In this document: in pieces, positions 6,318 to 8,578 of the stretch
Position numbering within the stretch: position 1 is the first letter of the stretch
Layout of the letters: each line of letters starts with the position of its first letter
NCBI GenBank assembly: GCA_003220195.1
Contig: QHRT01000131.1
Location: forward strand, 1-8,578
Length of the DNA stretch: 8,578 bases
Direction: 5' to 3'
Source of the DNA: Candidatus Rokuibacteriota bacterium
GTDB taxonomy: Bacteria; Methylomirabilota; Methylomirabilia; Rokubacteriales; CSP1-6
Made by a program: the position numbers and the translations under genes
The notes under the pieces: generated by a model
The model's database searches: none
What the model saw: the letters and a program-made list of their open reading frames with translations, nothing else
What the model was told of the DNA's origin: nothing

Positions 6318-7433
6318 TCACGCGCGGCGGGCGGGCCGGATCGTCTCGTCCACCGGGGCGCTGTCACTCGCCGGCACCACGACGGAGCGAGGACCGTGCT
6401 CTCGTTCGAGCGCGCGGACGCGTCGCCACACGATCCGGAGCGCTGCGATGATGGGCACCGAGAGGAACATGCCGACCGGGCCGCCGATCTCGCCGCCGGC
6501 GACGACTCCGAAGATCACGAGCGCCGGGTGGAGCTCGACGCCGCCGCCCATCACCAGAGGGCTCGTCACGTAGTCCTGGATGCCGCGCCACAGCACGATG
6601 AAGCCGAGCAGGAGCCAGGGATGCTCGTAACCGGCGAAGAGGCTCACGCCGAGCACGATCACGGCGGCGGCGGCGGGACCGAGCACGGGGATGAATTCGA
6701 GCGCCCCGCCAACGGCGGCCAGCGCGAACGGATACGGCACTCCCGCGGCGAGGAACACCATGGTCCACACCACGACCGTGATGAGCGAGAGAAGCACGAG
6801 CGCCCGCACGTACTCGCCGAGCAGCCGGTGGACGTCGTTCGCGACCCCACGCCACAGCCCGCGCCCCGCACCGGGATCGATCAACGACTCCACCCCGCTG
6901 ACGAAGGCCTCGCAGTCCTTCAGGAAGAAGAACGCGAAGATCGGCACCAGGATCACGACCCACGCGCCGGTCAGCTCCTTGAGCAGGGCCGTCGCCGCGA
7001 TCTGTCCGTACGCGATGATCTGATGCGCGTGATCGCGGATGAAGCGCTCCACCTCGCGCACGCGCTCGTCTTCCCAGCCGCGCCCGGCCAGGAATCCAGT
7101 CACGATCTCTCCGCTCTGCACCTGCTTCGACATCTCCGGGATCTTCTGCGCCAGCAGGGTGCCCTCGCGCGTCAACCGCGGTCCGACGGCAGCGCCGACG
7201 GCCCCCAGCGCGACCAGCAACGCGAGGTAGATGATGGCGGTCGCCACCGTACGGCGACCGCGCAGCCACGCCCACCGCTCGACGAACCGGACGAGCGGGA
7301 AGATCAGGTAGGCGAAGAACACCGCGAATGCGAAGAGCAGAAGGACCTGGCGGAGCGCCCAGGCCAGCGCCAGCACCGCGGCGAAGACCAGCGTCGTCCA
7401 GAGGACGCGTGCGGCGCGGGCGTCGAGACCCAT
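6318..7433 (-). CDS. AI-2E family transporter (PerM/TqsA-like inner-membrane protein)
   Basis: The 371-residue product is a polytopic membrane protein. Hydrophobic segments lie near residues 10-28, 29-47, 62-84, 153-172, 205-228, 232-267, 272-290 and 303-335. A soluble stretch (about 85-150) sits between the third and fourth segments. The family hallmark is PFALAAVGGALEFIPVLGP followed by DYVTSPLVMGGGVELHPALV near the C-terminus, typical of PF01594. Members include TqsA (AI-2 export), PerM and Na+/H+ antiporter-like proteins, so the substrate cannot be named; no lux genes are nearby. The ATG (complement of 7431-7433) is chosen because the hydrophobic N-terminus follows directly. No Shine-Dalgarno is evident, and a GATAAT at 7439-7444 could give a leaderless transcript. 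It is convergent with ftcD and divergent from the exported protein gene at 7603. The C-terminal tail is short, hydrophilic and rich in Arg and Ala. Confidence 0.93.
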   Translation of the reverse strand: MGLDARAARVLWTTLVFAAVLALAWALRQVLLLFAFAVFFAYLIFPLVRFVERWAWLRGRRTVATAIIYLALLVALGAVGAAVGPRLTREGTLLAQKIPEMSKQVQSGEIVTGFLAGRGWEDERVREVERFIRDHAHQIIAYGQIAATALLKELTGAWVVILVPIFAFFFLKDCEAFVSGVESLIDPGAGRGLWRGVANDVHRLLGEYVRALVLLSLITVVVWTMVFLAAGVPYPFALAAVGGALEFIPVLGPAAAAVIVLGVSLFAGYEHPWLLLGFIVLWRGIQDYVTSPLVMGGGVELHPALVIFGVVAGGEIGGPVGMFLSVPIIAALRIVWRRVRALEREHGPRSVVVPASDSAPVDETIRPARRA

Positions 7434-7438
7434 GCGTC

Positions 7439-7444
7439 ATTATC
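7439..7444 (-). promoter_or_regulatory. Possible -10 box for a leaderless AI-2E family transcript
   Basis: On the - strand GATAAT (5 of 6 match to TATAAT) ends 5 nt before the ATG, so transcription would begin at or next to the start codon. The hexamer 17 nt upstream, TGGCAG, is a poor -35. The absence of a ribosome site fits a leaderless message, but this is a weak call. Confidence 0.22.
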
Positions 7445-7511
7445 GGGCGGCTCCGCGACCTCTGCCAGGATCTCTCACCGCGGCGTCAAGGAACTCACAG
7501 TGCTGTTTTTG

Positions 7512-7540
7512 TTGACCGTCCCGGTGCCGGCGGGTAGCAT
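7512..7540 (+). promoter_or_regulatory. Sigma70-like promoter for the exported protein gene
   Basis: TTGACC (7512-7517, 5 of 6 match to TTGACA) is separated by exactly 17 nt from TAGCAT (7535-7540, 4 of 6 match to TATAAT). Transcription would start near 7547, giving a 5' leader of about 55 nt before the ATG at 7603. It lies in the divergent intergenic region just where a promoter is needed. Confidence 0.5.
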
Positions 7541-7602
7541 GGCGTCGCCGGTTGGCAGGCTCGGCGTTTCGCCGGTCCGCGGCCGCGCGTTGAGGAGTAC
7601 TC

Positions 7603-8301
7603 ATGAAGATCAAGGTTGTCGTCTTGGCGACGACGGCGCTCACCTTGCTCGGTGCCATCGCGGCCCGCGCTGACGGCCCCGATCCTGCCGCGTACGCGTT
7701 CATCCTGAACGGGCTCGTCGTGTACGACGACGGGGACGGCCGCGCCTGGATTCAGGAAAAGACGCTGACCCAGAATCAGGTCGTCGTCCTGAAGCGTGGG
7801 CAGAGCGTGGGCCCATGGACGCTGACCAGGATCATGCCCGGCCGGGTCGAGCTCGACGGACCGGGCGGAAAGATTGCGGTGTTGCTCTCCGACGGCAGTG
7901 GCGGCGGTACGAGGAGTGCTGCGGCCGGCCCGCCGGCTTCGGCCGGGCCTGCGACACCGTATAGCGGTGCAGCGCCGACTGTCCAGCCGACGGCGGCGTC
8001 AGCTCCGACAGCGATGCCTGCTCCGACAGCGATGCCTGGAGCGCCCGCACCTCAGGTTGGCACTCACGCGCCGGCTACCGTCCCTGCGACGACATCGCCG
8101 GCGCCCGCTGCCGCGTCTCAGCCTGGCAGCGCACCTCAGATCGCTGCACCAACGCCGGCGCCTGCGCGGGCGACGCCGACGGTGCGCGAGTCCCGCGAAA
8201 CGCAGCCCGGGAATCAGGGGGGCGGCCTCTTCTTCCCCGTCGGTGATCCACGGAGGCGGGAGAACATGAGGCAGTTCTTCGGGAATGGTGCAACTCGCTG
8301 A
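7603..8301 (+). CDS. Exported protein with GspC-like beta domain and Pro/Ala/Thr-rich tail
   Basis: A strong ribosome site GAGGAG (7592-7597) lies 5 nt before the ATG. The 232-residue product has a signal peptide with Lys2/Lys4, a hydrophobic core at residues 5-19 and an ARA-D cleavage site after residue 23. Residues 30-97 form one small beta-rich unit: LNGLVVYDDGDGRAWI, then VVLKRGQSVGPWTLTRI, then GRVELDGPGGKIAVLL. This order resembles the periplasmic HR domain of type II secretion protein GspC/PulC, but no transmembrane anchor or other secretion genes are present. From about residue 98 to 200 the protein is low-complexity Pro/Ala/Thr/Ser, including two APTAMP repeats (134-145), then ends in a short Gly/Arg-rich segment. 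A periplasmic scaffold or linker role is inferred only. It has its own promoter and is divergent from the AI-2E family gene. Confidence 0.8.
   Translation: MKIKVVVLATTALTLLGAIAARADGPDPAAYAFILNGLVVYDDGDGRAWIQEKTLTQNQVVVLKRGQSVGPWTLTRIMPGRVELDGPGGKIAVLLSDGSGGGTRSAAAGPPASAGPATPYSGAAPTVQPTAASAPTAMPAPTAMPGAPAPQVGTHAPATVPATTSPAPAAASQPGSAPQIAAPTPAPARATPTVRESRETQPGNQGGGLFFPVGDPRRRENMRQFFGNGATR
8002..8037 (+). repeat. Perfect 18-bp tandem duplication inside the exported protein gene
   Basis: GCTCCGACAGCGATGCCT occurs twice back to back (8002-8019 and 8020-8037). It is in frame and codes for APTAMP-APTAMP in the low-complexity linker. The unit length of six codons keeps the frame, so copy number could vary without breaking the gene. 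Confidence 0.9.
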
Positions 8302-8317
8302 GACGCACTGACCTCAC

Positions 8318-8331
8318 CCTCGACGACGAGG
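8318..8331 (+). other. Small hairpin covering a possible ribosome site
   Basis: CCTCG (8318-8322) pairs with CGAGG (8327-8331) around an ACGA loop. It follows the exported protein stop by 16 nt and has no T-run, so it is not an intrinsic terminator. The 3' arm holds the GAGG that would serve as ribosome site for the next reading frame. Confidence 0.35.
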
Positions 8332-8338
8332 CCTGACC

Positions 8339-8578
8339 ATAGCCGCACAATCGGAATTCTTCTATTCCGCGACGTGCCATCCGCTGAATCGCCGGACCGT
8401 CCTGGCTGGCGGTGTCGCACTGCTGGCCGCGGGTCTCCTGCACCCGCGATCGGCGGAGGCGGGGAGGGACGGCGCGGCGATCGCGCGCGAGTACGCGTCG
8501 ATCCCGGATGATCCGTGGGCCGTGTGTCACGGCATTCGAGCCATGGGGCGAACGTTCACGGTGACCGGCGGCCGGCGC
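8339..8578 (+). CDS. Putative Tat-exported protein, start codon abnormal, 3' end beyond window
   Basis: The frame is open from 8312 to the last base (89 codons). From residue 17 of the proposed product it has a twin-arginine-type signal: NRRTVLAGG, a hydrophobic stretch VALLAAGLL, then RSAEA as a probable cleavage site. The mature part begins GRDGAAIAREYASIPDDPWAVCHG and is not recognised. No ATG, GTG or TTG occurs upstream of the signal in this frame. ATA at 8339 is listed as the start because ACGAGG (8326-8331) sits 7 nt upstream; CTG codons at 8333 and 8384 are alternatives. The in-frame ATG at 8285 is cut off by TGA at 8309-8311. A G-to-A change from ATG, a rare start, or a broken gene would each explain this. 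The Tat-like N-terminus is well supported; the exact start is not. Confidence 0.5.
   Translation, partial: MAAQSEFFYSATCHPLNRRTVLAGGVALLAAGLLHPRSAEAGRDGAAIAREYASIPDDPWAVCHGIRAMGRTFTVTGGRR

Noticed and set aside
6249..7673. 474-codon open frame on the + strand across the AI-2E family gene
   Set aside because: The product is His/Asp/Glu/Arg-rich low complexity, the reverse image of a membrane protein gene; it has no ribosome site or family resemblance.
8285..8311. ATG at 8285 with TGA at 8309 as a selenocysteine or readthrough start for the Tat protein
   Set aside because: No SECIS-like structure is evident and the position would be inside a signal peptide; it needs special machinery with no support here.

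Overview
The window is a compact, high-GC stretch of bacterial chromosome carrying ordinary housekeeping and envelope genes. An outer-membrane lipid A deacylase-like protein and several exported proteins indicate a Gram-negative, LPS-bearing bacterium. The base composition, the G/C hairpin repeats between genes and the gene families suggest a deep-branching soil or subsurface lineage (Rokubacteria/Methylomirabilota, Acidobacteria or Deltaproteobacteria-like). That placement is a guess from style and cannot be proven from the sequence alone.

Layout. Positions 1-318 hold the 3' end of a PagL-like acyloxyacyl hydrolase, followed by a weak terminator-like hairpin. ispH (413-1408, last step of the MEP isoprenoid pathway) follows, then a small exported cupin protein (1442-1813) that overlaps by 4 nt a zinc-ribbon threonine synthase-like PLP enzyme (1810-3045). 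A 174-nt gap containing three strong hairpins separates these from an EF-G2-type translational GTPase (3220-5304). Four bases after it comes a glutamate formimidoyltransferase (GTG start, 5309-6148). All of these are on the + strand.

A double-hairpin element closes the + strand run at 6152-6208. It faces a convergent AI-2E/PerM family membrane protein on the - strand (6318-7433). A divergent intergenic region (7434-7602) with a good sigma70-like promoter leads to an exported protein (7603-8301) with a GspC-like beta domain and a long Pro/Ala/Thr-rich tail. The window ends inside a Tat-signal-bearing reading frame (about 8339-8578) that has no normal start codon.

How the genes fit together. 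They do not form one pathway. The tight junctions (cupin/thrC-like and fusA2/ftcD) imply co-translation of functionally unlike partners. The most notable non-coding signal is a two-hairpin repeat of the same architecture in two separate intergenic regions, probably a dispersed genomic element. I found no CRISPR array, tRNA, rRNA, insertion sequence or convincing new defence or biosynthetic system.
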